This document shows, piece by piece, positions 15,634 through 24,371 of a DNA stretch of 64,000 nt. The position numbers were made by a program, and so were the translations under genes. The notes under the pieces are model-generated. The model ran no database searches. It had not been told where the DNA came from and saw only the letters and a program-made list of their open reading frames with translations. Position 1 is the first letter of the stretch. Every line of letters begins with the position of its first letter. This stretch comes from Ferruginibacter sp. (GTDB lineage: Bacteria; Bacteroidota; Bacteroidia; Chitinophagales; Chitinophagaceae). Where the stretch lies: contig JACMLJ010000009.1 in assembly GCA_014379625.1 (NCBI GenBank), forward strand, positions 1 through 64,000. The letters are read 5' to 3'.

Positions 15634-17661
15634 TTAGTCTAGTTGAACAGCCGTTCTGGAAACCGGTGCTTTCACAAAATCCCGCGGATATCTTTTTATG
15701 TACTTCCATAATATACCAGCAAATTCCGGGTAATCTCTCAGGTGTATGCCCCGGCTTTTTACCGCGACAATGAATGCGAGCCCAAAGCTTACCGCAAAGT
15801 TTAAAAAACCAATCCCTGCCACACCAAATAATGTATACCAGCATTCTTTTATGCTCACCTGGTGATCAAGTCCAAAAAAACCAATGGCTGTATTTGCTGC
15901 CGATATGGTGATATGACGGATATCGAAAGGAATTCCGAAAGTTTTACCAAAAAATCCTGCCATACCCAGAAAAAAGCCCAAAGCTATATTTCCCATCAAC
16001 GATCCCAGGTTATTTTCCAGGTAATGAATGATCTTATAGCGGCGTTTCTCACTGAAAATATTTTTAAAGGAAGATAAGTTTCGTAAGCGCTCGGCAATTT
16101 TACCATACACTACATAATTTTCAACATACCCTGCAATTAGCCCGCTTAAAAATAAAAAGAACCCGGTAAAACAGGCATATAAAAGCGCAAGTGAATGAAA
16201 GGGCTGCTGATCGGTCAATAATTTTTGCGCTGCTGCCCCGGAGGCGATCATTGTGCCGGTAGATGCAAAGAAAAGCCATGCCAGCAAATAGGTTAAAGGA
16301 AATACCACCATTAAATTGCCGGTAAAAGATGCCAGCTGGGTCCTGCTTACTTTTGCAATCGTAATGGCCAGGTTTCTCAGGTCAGGCTCCTCCCCAATTT
16401 TTTGCACATCAAAAGAACTGGCCACATTATTTGCCGTATAAGCCGGTTGTTTGGTGGCTAAGGTAGACCCCGTATCCTGTATCAGGATAAATCCAAGTGA
16501 ATAATTGGTGCTGTACAAAAAGCCCTGCCAAAAGGGGGCCACCGTCATTTTGCCCAGCAAATTCTTAATAATCCCGATGAAAGAAATGATGATCCCCCCG
16601 CCCATGGCGCTCCTAAACATCCGCCAGAATTCTTTTCGGGTGGTAGTGATAAACTTCTCCCCGGTTCTCCCTCCATGCTCCGCAATCTGGTAGGCCAGGT
16701 AACTGGTATTCTCACTCATTAATTCTTTAATAGAATTTTTACGGTTTTCGTTGTGCACTACCGTTTTAAAATAATCAACAAAGCGCCCGGTATCAAAATT
16801 ACTATCCGTGTCCAGCACGTCGAGTATGATGAACAACCTGTCTATCTGTTGCTGCAACCGGGTAATAATATAGGTCTGGGACAGGCTGGTGCCATAGATG
16901 ATACGCTGCTCCTTTATCCATTGAATACTTTGTTTGCAGTTGTGTAATGCCTCGGCGATATTCGCAAGGAGTATCCCCTGTGATAATTCATCGAGGCCCG
17001 ATTTATACCTGAACAGGTACTCATTTACCAACCTATTTTGTTCTAAAAATGGAAAAATGGAATCACCGGGGTTCTCGTACCGGTGGGTGATCTCCTTTTC
17101 CAATCCTAATGTGGTAAGGCGGTAACTCAACAATTGCAAAGCCTGCTGCAACTGCCCGATCAGCTTTGGTTCTGTTAAATTAATTTGTATCCCCAACCCT
17201 TCAAAAAACTGCACCCACAAATCCTTATCAATCCCTTCCACCCATATATGATCGCTTTTTTTACAAAATATCTTATTGATCACATACAGAAAATTATCCG
17301 GGGTTTGCAATTCAGGCAGTATTTTGTGTTTTATTTTACTCAGTAATTCCTGCAGCAATCCGCGACTGCTCACGATTCCACTTTCGGTCAGCGCATTTAC
17401 AATATTAGTTTTTAAAAACAGGCTAAGCAGCGCCTTTCGCAAGCCAAACAACGAGGTCCTGTCCTGGCTTACCTGGTACAACAATGCCTTAAACTGAAGG
17501 GCTGCCAGTTCGGTATCTTCCGCTTTACCAGGACGAATGGTACCGATCAGCTCCACTAAAAAGTCGAGGCTTCGGTTAGGAGAGTGTAAGGGCAATACAA
17601 TCGCCTGCTGCTTTAGCGGCGGCGTTGGTATATCCTTCTTTTTTTTAATTATTCGCAGCAT
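15634..17661 (-). CDS. Membrane protein of the 'site-specific recombinase' (SpecificRecomb, PF10136) family
   Basis: A 675-residue protein. The N-terminal half (to about 350) is soluble and helical; the C-terminal half has about six membrane helices (for example LMVVFPLTYLLAWLFFAST, LLYACFTGFFLFLSGLIAG, IALGFFLGMAGFFG, VAGIGFLNFAVSFGLAFI). Conserved family features seen are GYVENYVVYGKI and the late FFGLDHQVSIKECWYTLFGV. Despite the family name, a polytopic membrane topology makes true recombinase activity unlikely; the function is unknown. It is divergent from clpS, and its 3' end lies 100 bases from the tRNA 5' end. Confidence 0.75.
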   Translation of the reverse strand: MLRIIKKKKDIPTPPLKQQAIVLPLHSPNRSLDFLVELIGTIRPGKAEDTELAALQFKALLYQVSQDRTSLFGLRKALLSLFLKTNIVNALTESGIVSSRGLLQELLSKIKHKILPELQTPDNFLYVINKIFCKKSDHIWVEGIDKDLWVQFFEGLGIQINLTEPKLIGQLQQALQLLSYRLTTLGLEKEITHRYENPGDSIFPFLEQNRLVNEYLFRYKSGLDELSQGILLANIAEALHNCKQSIQWIKEQRIIYGTSLSQTYIITRLQQQIDRLFIILDVLDTDSNFDTGRFVDYFKTVVHNENRKNSIKELMSENTSYLAYQIAEHGGRTGEKFITTTRKEFWRMFRSAMGGGIIISFIGIIKNLLGKMTVAPFWQGFLYSTNYSLGFILIQDTGSTLATKQPAYTANNVASSFDVQKIGEEPDLRNLAITIAKVSRTQLASFTGNLMVVFPLTYLLAWLFFASTGTMIASGAAAQKLLTDQQPFHSLALLYACFTGFFLFLSGLIAGYVENYVVYGKIAERLRNLSSFKNIFSEKRRYKIIHYLENNLGSLMGNIALGFFLGMAGFFGKTFGIPFDIRHITISAANTAIGFFGLDHQVSIKECWYTLFGVAGIGFLNFAVSFGLAFIVAVKSRGIHLRDYPEFAGILWKYIKRYPRDFVKAPVSRTAVQLD

Positions 17662-17776
17662 GTTTGGCAGGGGTCCGGTGATAGCTTTAACGTAAAATGC
17701 TTCAATTCAGTATTAGCATGACAAGGGGAATGTTTAAAATGTTGCTTTACATTTCATTTGCTTCAAATATTCGGCT

Positions 17777-17784
17777 TATTTTTG
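17777..17784 (+). promoter_or_regulatory. Candidate -7 element for clpS
   Basis: TATTTTTG matches TAnnTTTG and lies 12 bases before the clpS ATG. A TTTG is present 16 bases upstream (17757-17760), slightly closer than the usual 17-21, so the -33 element is uncertain. Confidence 0.45.
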
Positions 17785-17795
17785 TAACATTTACA

Positions 17796-18089
17796 ATGGC
17801 CACCTACAGCGATACAAAATTTAAAGAAGAAGTTGATACCATTACTGCAACGGAAGAAACCTGCACACTCATTGTATGGAACGATGATGTAAATACTTTT
17901 GAATGGGTGATCGAAACCCTTATGGAAGTATGCGGGCATTCGCAGGAGCAGGCAGAACAATGCGCCATCATTATCGACAGCAAGGGCAAGTATGCCGTAA
18001 AAGAAGGCAGTTACGAAATGTTGAAGCCAATGTGCGACGCAATAACCGACCGGGGAATTGGCGCTACCATTGAAGTGATTGCGAGTTAG
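17796..18089 (+). CDS. clpS: ClpS adaptor of Clp protease (N-degron recognition)
   Basis: A 97-residue protein, the usual ClpS length. The core TLIVWNDDVNTFEWVIETLMEVCGHSQEQAEQCA holds the N-D-D-x-N-T signature and the following helix, and KEGSYEMLKPMCDAI ends the fold. ClpS delivers substrates with destabilising N-terminal residues to ClpA/ClpC. ATG at 17796 is chosen because residues upstream in that frame lie outside the family and the candidate promoter is at 17777. The aat gene follows in the same direction 236 bases later, so the two N-degron genes are neighbours. Confidence 0.92.
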   Translation: MATYSDTKFKEEVDTITATEETCTLIVWNDDVNTFEWVIETLMEVCGHSQEQAEQCAIIIDSKGKYAVKEGSYEMLKPMCDAITDRGIGATIEVIAS

Positions 18090-18164
18090 CCCTCAGACCC
18101 TGACGGGGAGCTAGTTGCAGCTTAAACTACTTGCTGATACGCGGCCATGCTGAAAAGCTACAGT

Positions 18165-18284
18165 TTATTTTTTAGGTGTTTTGATCCAGGCTAAATTTCT
18201 TTGCCCGGCATTTGTTGTGTCACTCACTTGTACCGCATACCATTGTGGAGCATTTAACTGCACCTGAATATTGATGATCTTTTT
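18165..18284 (-). pseudogene. Possible C-terminal gene remnant between clpS and aat
   Basis: The minus strand carries a 38-codon open frame bounded by stops and without ATG. It reads IINIQVQLNAPQWYAVQVSD and then TTNAGQRNLAWIKTPKK before the stop. The composition is protein-like rather than random, suggesting the tail of a lost gene. A GTG start would give 32 residues. No family is recognised, and it may be non-functional. Confidence 0.3.
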
Positions 18285-18325
18285 TTAATAAATGATCGTA
18301 CCTTCTAAGATTTTTTACATCCATC

Positions 18326-18967
18326 ATGTTTATCCTTAATACTGAAATAAAATTTCCCCCTGTTGAACTGGCCAATGAAGAAGGCATCCTCGCTATCGGT
18401 GGCGATCTTGGTGCAGAAAGATTATTAATGGCTTACCGCAGCGGCATCTTCCCCTGGTACAGTGAAGGGGAACCCATTTTATGGTGGAGCCCCGATCCAC
18501 GGTTTGTTTTATTACCCAACCGGCTGAAAGTGAGTAAAAGCATGCAAACCGTACTCAACAATGGAAAATTCCGCTTCACGATCAACCGGGCTTTTTCGCA
18601 GGTGATACAAAATTGCAAAACAGTTTACAGGAAAGAGCAGGAAGGTACCTGGATATCCCCTGCTATACAAAACGCCTATACGCAATTACACGAGCTTGGT
18701 CATGCGCATAGCGCAGAAGCCTGGCTGAACGGGGAACTGGTGGGTGGCTTATACGGAATAAGAATAGGAAAAGTTTTTTTTGGTGAGAGCATGTTTAGTA
18801 AGATAAGTAACGCCAGCAAGTTTGCATTCATCAAATATGTGCGGCAGTTACAAAAAGAAGGTGTGGTAATGATAGACTGCCAGGTATTTACCCATCATTT
18901 AGAAAGTTTGGGCGCAGCAATGATTACACGGAAAAAATTCATGACATTGCTTGCTGAAAATTTATAA
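18326..18967 (+). CDS. aat: Leucyl/phenylalanyl-tRNA-protein transferase
   Basis: A 213-residue protein close to the family length. Motifs seen are GIFPWYSEGEPILWWSPDPR, EGTWISPAIQNAY, AWLNGELVGGLYG and KVFFGESMFSKISNASKFA. The enzyme adds Leu or Phe from charged tRNA to the N-terminus of proteins beginning with Lys or Arg, creating the primary degron that ClpS reads. ClpS is encoded just upstream. ATG at 18326. It ends convergently to tex with a shared terminator. Confidence 0.95.
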   Translation: MFILNTEIKFPPVELANEEGILAIGGDLGAERLLMAYRSGIFPWYSEGEPILWWSPDPRFVLLPNRLKVSKSMQTVLNNGKFRFTINRAFSQVIQNCKTVYRKEQEGTWISPAIQNAYTQLHELGHAHSAEAWLNGELVGGLYGIRIGKVFFGESMFSKISNASKFAFIKYVRQLQKEGVVMIDCQVFTHHLESLGAAMITRKKFMTLLAENL

Positions 18968-19050
18968 GATCAATTAATTACAACCTTGATGATTTAACTG
19001 CTTAGCTTTTTATACAACCGATGCCATCGTAACTGCGCAACCCTGTCAGT

Positions 19051-19083
19051 TTTTTTGAGATTTCGCATCAATCTCTCAAAAAA
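19051..19083. terminator. Bidirectional terminator between aat and tex
   Basis: TTTTTTGAGA (19051-19060) pairs perfectly with TCTCAAAAAA (19074-19083), a 10-bp stem with T-runs on both strands. It sits directly next to the tex stop codon and 84 bases after the aat stop, so it can serve both convergent genes. Confidence 0.75.
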
Positions 19084-21321
19084 TTACCTTCCAAATTTTT
19101 GCTTAAGCGCTGCCAGCGCATCATTCATCGGCAATTCCGTTATATTTTTTTGTGGCTTATTTTGTTGCTGCCCCTGATGTTTTGGCCGCTGGTTTACGGC
19201 AGGCCTCGCCAATATTTGTTTAATGGAGAGGGCGATCCTTTTCCTCGTCGTATCAACCTCCAACACTTTTACCTGCACTTTTTGATTCAGCTTTAATGCC
19301 TCATTTGGATCGGTGATATAGGTATGCGATATTTCTGATACATGCACCAGGCCATCCTGCTTTACGCCAATGTCAATAAAAGCGCCAAACCTCGTAATAT
19401 TAGTCACCACACCAGGCACTTCCATACCCACTTTCACATCATCGATACTATAAATTTGTGCAAACTCAAACACCTGCACTTCACTCCTTGGATCAAGCCC
19501 GGGCTTCTTTAATTCATTGAGTATATCCTTTATCGTTAGTTCACCAATCTGTTCGGTAACATATTTTTTTGCATCCACTGTTTTTAATAATTCAGTGTTA
19601 TCTGCCAGGTGGTTTAGTTCCACCCCAAGGCTCCTTGCTATGGCTTCTACCACGGGGTATGCTTCGGGGTGAACGGCGCTTTGGTCCAACAGGTCATCAC
19701 CCTCCTTGATGCGCAAAAATCCAGCGCATTGTTCATAAGCCTTAGCTCCAAGCCGGGGCACTTTCAATAATTGCTTTCGGCTGCTGAACCTGCCTGCTTC
19801 ATTCCTGTATTGAATGATATTATCCGCCAGCGTACTGCCAATACCGCTTACATAACTCAGTAAATGCCTGCTGGCCGTATTTAAATTTACACCCACATTA
19901 TTTACACAACTAATAACAGTTGCGTCTAACCTCTCTTTTAGCCGGAACTGGTTTACATCATGCTGGTACTGCCCCACACCAATACTCTTGGGATCAAGCT
20001 TTACCAATTCTGCCAGCGGGTCCATCAATCTTCGCCCAATGCTCACTGCACCCCGCACCGTAATATCTTCGTTAGGAAATTCTTCCCGCGCAATTTCCGA
20101 TGCTGAATAAATGGATGCACCGTCTTCATTCACTAAAAATACCGGCAATCCCAGGTTGAGCCTTTTTATAAACTGTTCTGTTTCTCTTCCTGCCGTGCCA
20201 TCCCCAATGGCAAAGGCTTCGATGCCATACTGTAGTACCAGGTTTTTAATTTTTATTTCTTCCGCGGCTACCCGGTTGTTTTCGTGTGGAAATATAAGGT
20301 CGGTTTTTTGCAGCTCCCCTTTTTCATCCAAACAAACTACTTTACAACCGCTACGGTAACCAGGATCAATTGCTAATATCTTTTTACTGCCCAACGGTGC
20401 GCTCAATAACAACTGCCGCAAATTTTCTGCAAATACATTGATCGCATCCTCGTCTGCCTTTGTTTTCAGTGCGGTCCTGAATTCGGTTTCTAAGCTGGGT
20501 TGTAATAATCTCCTGTAAGCATCTTTTACCGCTTTCCGGATTTGATCGCCGGAAGGGCTCATCCCTTTTATATACAGTTCTTCCACCATTTCCAGGGCGC
20601 CCTCTTCGGCCGGTGAAATAGCGATGCGTAAAAAGCCTTCTAAAAATCCGCGCAGCACCGCCAGTATCCTGTGAGAAGGGGTTTTGGAGATCAGCTCAGA
20701 AAAATCGAAATAATCCTTGTACTTGATTCCCTCCGTTTCTTTATCGGCTACCAATTTACTTTGCAGGGTGGCTTCTGTTTCATACAGTTTACGCAACCTG
20801 GCCCTCACCTGCGCATCTTCATTGATCAGTTCTGCAATAATATCCCTCGCTCCCTGTAACGCCGCATCGGTATCAGCTACTTTTTCATTTATAAACCTGG
20901 TTGCTTCGGCTAACAGGTCAATTTCCTGTTGGGCGAGTAGTAAAGCGGCAAGGGGTTCCAGGCCATTTTCCTTTGCAGTTTGTGCCCTGGTTTTACGTTT
21001 TGGTTTAAAAGGAAGGTATATATCTTCTAATTCAACAATGGTGGTAGCTTTATTGATCTTATCCAGTACAACCTCCGTCATTTTACCCTGTTCTGTAATG
21101 GTCTTTTCTATAAAAGTTTTGCGCTCGGTAAATTCTTTTAAAAATTTAGCTTCATCCTGTATATGCTGTATCTGCACTTCATTTAAGGCGCCCGTTTTAT
21201 CCTTGCGGTAACGGGCAATAAATGGAATGGTAGCGCCTTCCTCCAATAAATCCAGTACAGCTTCTACCTGCTGTAATTTGATATTTAATTTTTGTGCGAT
21301 GGGTTGTATGAATGCAGACAT
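19084..21321 (-). CDS. tex: Tex-family RNA-binding transcription accessory protein
   Basis: A 745-residue protein of normal Tex length. In order: N-terminal helical domain (IPFIARYRKDKTGALNE), a YqgF/RNase-H-like domain (KKILAIDPGYRSGCKVV, about 315-331), helix-hairpin-helix motifs (VSGIGSTLADNIIQYRNEAG), and a C-terminal S1 RNA-binding domain (GVVTNITRFGAFIDIGVKQD). Tex binds RNA and affects transcription and stress tolerance. ATG at 21321 (minus strand). It appears monocistronic and convergent to aat. Confidence 0.95.
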   Translation of the reverse strand: MSAFIQPIAQKLNIKLQQVEAVLDLLEEGATIPFIARYRKDKTGALNEVQIQHIQDEAKFLKEFTERKTFIEKTITEQGKMTEVVLDKINKATTIVELEDIYLPFKPKRKTRAQTAKENGLEPLAALLLAQQEIDLLAEATRFINEKVADTDAALQGARDIIAELINEDAQVRARLRKLYETEATLQSKLVADKETEGIKYKDYFDFSELISKTPSHRILAVLRGFLEGFLRIAISPAEEGALEMVEELYIKGMSPSGDQIRKAVKDAYRRLLQPSLETEFRTALKTKADEDAINVFAENLRQLLLSAPLGSKKILAIDPGYRSGCKVVCLDEKGELQKTDLIFPHENNRVAAEEIKIKNLVLQYGIEAFAIGDGTAGRETEQFIKRLNLGLPVFLVNEDGASIYSASEIAREEFPNEDITVRGAVSIGRRLMDPLAELVKLDPKSIGVGQYQHDVNQFRLKERLDATVISCVNNVGVNLNTASRHLLSYVSGIGSTLADNIIQYRNEAGRFSSRKQLLKVPRLGAKAYEQCAGFLRIKEGDDLLDQSAVHPEAYPVVEAIARSLGVELNHLADNTELLKTVDAKKYVTEQIGELTIKDILNELKKPGLDPRSEVQVFEFAQIYSIDDVKVGMEVPGVVTNITRFGAFIDIGVKQDGLVHVSEISHTYITDPNEALKLNQKVQVKVLEVDTTRKRIALSIKQILARPAVNQRPKHQGQQQNKPQKNITELPMNDALAALKQKFGR

Positions 21322-21786
21322 GATTTTTTATTTGGGTTGCGAAAGTAACACAGTAATTTAAAAGAAAATACTGTTGGTGAAAATTAATTTATAGGATTAA
21401 GTAGATAGTTCGCAAAGGCAGTGCTAGTATGATTTTGGTAAACGCGTCATGGTCGATTTTAAACCAGTAACTGCATAAGCAGCCTCTTTTGGATCGGTCA
21501 CGGCGAAGCTGGGATTCAAAAAATGCGAAGCAAATTTTTTGAAAGATGCAAAAGCAGCTGCGTTGCAGTTACGCAGCCCCACCGGCTGGGGAGGCGAAAG
21601 TTAGAATTCTAAAAGAAATAACCAATGTAGAAAAGCATATGCGAATCATCTACCTAATCCAATTAATTTAATAACAAAGTTCCCTATTTGTTACATGCAC
21701 TAAAACAACTTTTACTTTGTATGAATAAAAAAAAGAATATCTTTATTTTGATATAAATTCTCCAGGTATATTACTAACACATACAC
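21322..21786. other. 465-bp gap between tex and a coiled-coil membrane protein
   Basis: No full gene is seen. It contains a protein-like 58-codon open frame on the minus strand (21424-21600) and a GC-rich hairpin CCCC-ACCGGCT-GGGG at about 21577-21591. The rest is AT-rich and probably includes the promoters of the flanking divergent genes. Confidence 0.5.
21424..21600 (-). pseudogene. Short protein-like open frame, possible gene remnant
   Basis: The minus strand is open for 58 codons between stops at 21601-21603 and 21424-21426. It reads SPPQPVGLRNCNAAAFASFK, continues FASHFLNPSFAVTDPKEAAY, and ends TRLPKSY. There is no ATG near its 5' end; a GTG follows PPQP. The composition looks coding-like, but length and lack of start suggest a remnant or a dispersed repeat. 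No family is recognised. Confidence 0.3.
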
Positions 21787-22332
21787 ATGCTACCTCAATC
21801 AAAATTGGAAACTTTTCTAAAATTATTTACTCCAATACTAACGCTCGCAACAGTGATGGTGGGAGTGTACCAGTTTAACGAGGGCCAAAAAGAGAATAAA
21901 ACAAGGGAACTTAATATGCGGCAAATGGAAATAGATAAAATGAACAATCAACTGAACAGGGAAATATTAGCCAAGTTTAAAGAAAACCAGAATAAAATAT
22001 ATGCTGAGGCGATGTCCACCATTGGTTATCTTGCCACACATAAAGATTATGTTTCCGAAAAATACCAGGAAACACTCAACAGGTTCAATCAATTGTATTG
22101 GGTAGAGTTATCATCTGTTGCCACAGAAGATGTAAATAAAAAATTATTAATCTTTCAGAATATCTTAAGTAACCTGCAGAATAATCAATACCGTTTTATA
22201 AATGATAAGATATATGATTTGCAGGAAGCTGCAGAACAGGTTGCCGAGGCAATGAGGGCGTCTTCGATGGATTATAGCTTACCGGGGGGATTAAGGGGGT
22301 TAGAACCTGCAACCCCCGCAGCAAAAAAATAA
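21787..22332 (+). CDS. Hypothetical membrane-anchored coiled-coil protein
   Basis: A 181-residue protein. One N-terminal membrane segment (about residues 12-29, LFTPILTLATVMVGVYQF) is followed by a charged helical stretch (EGQKENKTRELNMRQMEIDK) likely to be coiled coil, then a helical domain. The C-terminus is Gly/Pro/Ala-rich. It is not recognised. It lies 34 bases before an OmpA-like gene in the same direction, so both may act together in the envelope. Confidence 0.55.
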   Translation: MLPQSKLETFLKLFTPILTLATVMVGVYQFNEGQKENKTRELNMRQMEIDKMNNQLNREILAKFKENQNKIYAEAMSTIGYLATHKDYVSEKYQETLNRFNQLYWVELSSVATEDVNKKLLIFQNILSNLQNNQYRFINDKIYDLQEAAEQVAEAMRASSMDYSLPGGLRGLEPATPAAKK

Positions 22333-22366
22333 ACCTGATCACTCACTTTTATACAACTGTTTATTT

Positions 22367-22831
22367 ATGAAAAGTCTTCAAAAAATAATTGCTGTGTTCC
22401 TGGCGCTTATTTTTATCAACCAATTTTCAGCAGCTCAAACAACTCCAAGCAAAAAACCACCGGCAAAAAACAGGATACCAACCACTTCCGTTATTAATCA
22501 GCCTACTGACATTGCGGTTCCGTCCCAATGCCCCTGCTCTTTCCCCCCCATTAGTTTTGAACGCGATAACCCAAAACTAACAGACAGGGCAAAAAGTATT
22601 TTGAAAGCAAGCGCTGAAACTGTTAAACAAAATGTCGGTTCCGTAATAATTGTAACCGCATCGGCAATATCTACAAAATCAGGGCAAATTAACTGTCAGA
22701 GAAGACTGGACCAGATAAGGGTTTATTTATCTGAGGTTCAGGGGTTAAGATTTGACAGGATCATTGTCAATTGCGAACTTGTTGAAGTCCTTAATGACAC
22801 TTCATCAATTTTATTAAGGTGTGAGAAATAA
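22367..22831 (+). CDS. Small secreted OmpA-like-fold protein
   Basis: A 154-residue protein with a signal peptide (cleavage near SAAQ) and a Pro/Lys-rich linker. Residues 55-150 follow the OmpA C-terminal pattern: SFERDNPKLTDRAKSILKAS, a beta strand VIIVTASAIST, then CQRRLDQIRVYL and a final strand. The usual N-x-x-L-S-x-x-R-A helix is changed to CQRRLDQIR, so peptidoglycan binding is doubtful. Cys pairs (CPC; C in INCQRR; C near the end) could form disulfides. Confidence 0.55.
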   Translation: MKSLQKIIAVFLALIFINQFSAAQTTPSKKPPAKNRIPTTSVINQPTDIAVPSQCPCSFPPISFERDNPKLTDRAKSILKASAETVKQNVGSVIIVTASAISTKSGQINCQRRLDQIRVYLSEVQGLRFDRIIVNCELVEVLNDTSSILLRCEK

Positions 22832-22890
22832 GCATCACAGAACTAAACCATACCAATCCAAGATTGCACCTCAGCAACAACGGTATTTTT

Positions 22891-24237
22891 TTATATTTTC
22901 AGGGCAATGCGCTTGCCAGGGTACTGCGCCACAAAAGAATAAATGCTATTGCGAATGGTATCATTGTCCGCATAAGGGATCAGCAGGTTTTTTAAGTCAG
23001 CACAGCAGCTAACCTGCATGGTTGCAGGTAAATAGCCCATTCCCCAAAAACTGCCTCTTTCAATCAGCAGGCAAAGTTGTTCCTCTTTTTTTATACCATT
23101 GTCAACCACAGCAAAAGTGGGTAGTTGATCTTCCAGTGCCGTCAATGCTTTTCTTATTTTTTCATTATAGCTAACCGGAGGTTCCAGCGCCCTATATTCT
23201 GTTTCGGTAAAACTGGTTTTGTCAATAAAACATAATTTTTCGTGCAGCCCAAATTCTTCCACCATTTTTTTCAGCATCACCAGGCCCTCATGCAATAAAT
23301 TAAAACTATACAAGGGTGGAATATTTTTTTTCTTTTTATCGATGCCCAACCTAAGATAGCCACGGTTGTCTTCAAACAGGTATAAGGCAAACTTTTGTGC
23401 CGGCTGCTTCTGGCTGTAATTGTATTTTGGCCATAATCTTTTTATTTCTGTGCTTTCCAGTACAATGGCTTCTAATTCGGTAGCACATTCCTTATAACTT
23501 AGCTTACAGATGGTGCGTAAAAAATTTTGCCGCTTTCTATCGGCATCATTGTGTGTAAAATGACTGCTGACCCTTTTTTTAATATTGATCGCCTTGCCTA
23601 CATAAATAATTTTACCTTTTATATCGTGAAAATAATAAACGCCCGGTCCGGCGGGCAGTTGCAGGATATCTGCCTTTGTTAAGTGCATCGGCAACCATTG
23701 TTCGGCAGATGCTTTTTTTAGCATTTGTTCAATATGCGTATCTGCTCCGTTGGCTAAATAATGTTCAAATAATTTTACTGTTGCCCTTGCATCCCCGCCC
23801 GCCCGGTGCCTGTTATCGATGGGTAATTGCAAAGAGCGGCAAAGATTGCCCAAACTATAGGAAGGCAGGCCGGGAAATACTTTCCTGCCCAGTCTCACCG
23901 TACATAGTTTTTTGGCGCTTAACTCCAATCCCGCGGCTTTCAACTGGTGCTTTATAAATGAATAATCGAAATTTACATTGTGCGCAATAAATATATGATC
24001 GTTCAGTAACTCAAATACAACTTCCGCAATTTCTTCAAATACCGGGGCATCTGCAACCATTGAATTATCAATACCGGTTAATGCGGTGATATATTTGGGG
24101 ATATTTTGTTGAGGATTAATGAGTGTTTCAAAATGTTTCACTACCCTTTTGCTATCATGCAAGTAAATGGCAATTTCGGTGATGCCATGGGCGGAGGCAT
24201 AACCACCGGTTGTTTCTATATCTACAATTGCATACAT
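22891..24237 (-). CDS. DEDDh exonuclease fused to UvrC-type GIY-YIG nuclease
   Basis: A 448-residue protein. Residues 1-165 are a DnaQ/PolIII-epsilon-like exonuclease: DIETTGG, then HNVNFDYSFIK, then HRAGGDARAT, giving the D-E-D-D-h set. Residues about 200-280 are a GIY-YIG domain like that of UvrC or Cho: PGVYYFHDIKGKIIYVGKA, NIKKRVSSHF and a later conserved Glu in LEAIVLESTEIKRLWPKYN. The remainder is a C-terminal region of unknown role. This domain pair is a known bacterial architecture, thought to act in DNA repair. ATG at 24237 has a promoter just upstream. Confidence 0.88.
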   Translation of the reverse strand: MYAIVDIETTGGYASAHGITEIAIYLHDSKRVVKHFETLINPQQNIPKYITALTGIDNSMVADAPVFEEIAEVVFELLNDHIFIAHNVNFDYSFIKHQLKAAGLELSAKKLCTVRLGRKVFPGLPSYSLGNLCRSLQLPIDNRHRAGGDARATVKLFEHYLANGADTHIEQMLKKASAEQWLPMHLTKADILQLPAGPGVYYFHDIKGKIIYVGKAINIKKRVSSHFTHNDADRKRQNFLRTICKLSYKECATELEAIVLESTEIKRLWPKYNYSQKQPAQKFALYLFEDNRGYLRLGIDKKKKNIPPLYSFNLLHEGLVMLKKMVEEFGLHEKLCFIDKTSFTETEYRALEPPVSYNEKIRKALTALEDQLPTFAVVDNGIKKEEQLCLLIERGSFWGMGYLPATMQVSCCADLKNLLIPYADNDTIRNSIYSFVAQYPGKRIALKI

Positions 24238-24244
24238 TGGATGT

Positions 24245-24274
24245 CAAATATAAGAATACTAAGGTAATTAGCAA
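24245..24274 (-). promoter_or_regulatory. Promoter of the exonuclease/GIY-YIG gene
   Basis: Reading minus: TTG, 19 bases, then TATATTTG (24245-24252), matching TTTG/TAnnTTTG with good spacing. The ATG is 7 bases downstream of the -7 element, so the leader must be very short or absent. Confidence 0.55.
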
Positions 24275-24371
24275 TGCATCTCATAAAGAACAAATACCCA
24301 TCTCCAAAACAAACCAGCATCCATTTGTTTTGAAACCCTATTTTTACACTTCAATAAAAAAATGATTGTAT

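Noticed and set aside
15524..15844. Minus-strand open frame overlapping the tRNA 5' end
   Set aside because: It runs in another frame of the SpecificRecomb gene and into the tRNA; no domain is visible.
20717..21211. 164-codon plus-strand open frame inside tex
   Set aside because: It is antisense to a full-length, well-conserved Tex gene and shows Ser-rich composition typical of a shadow.
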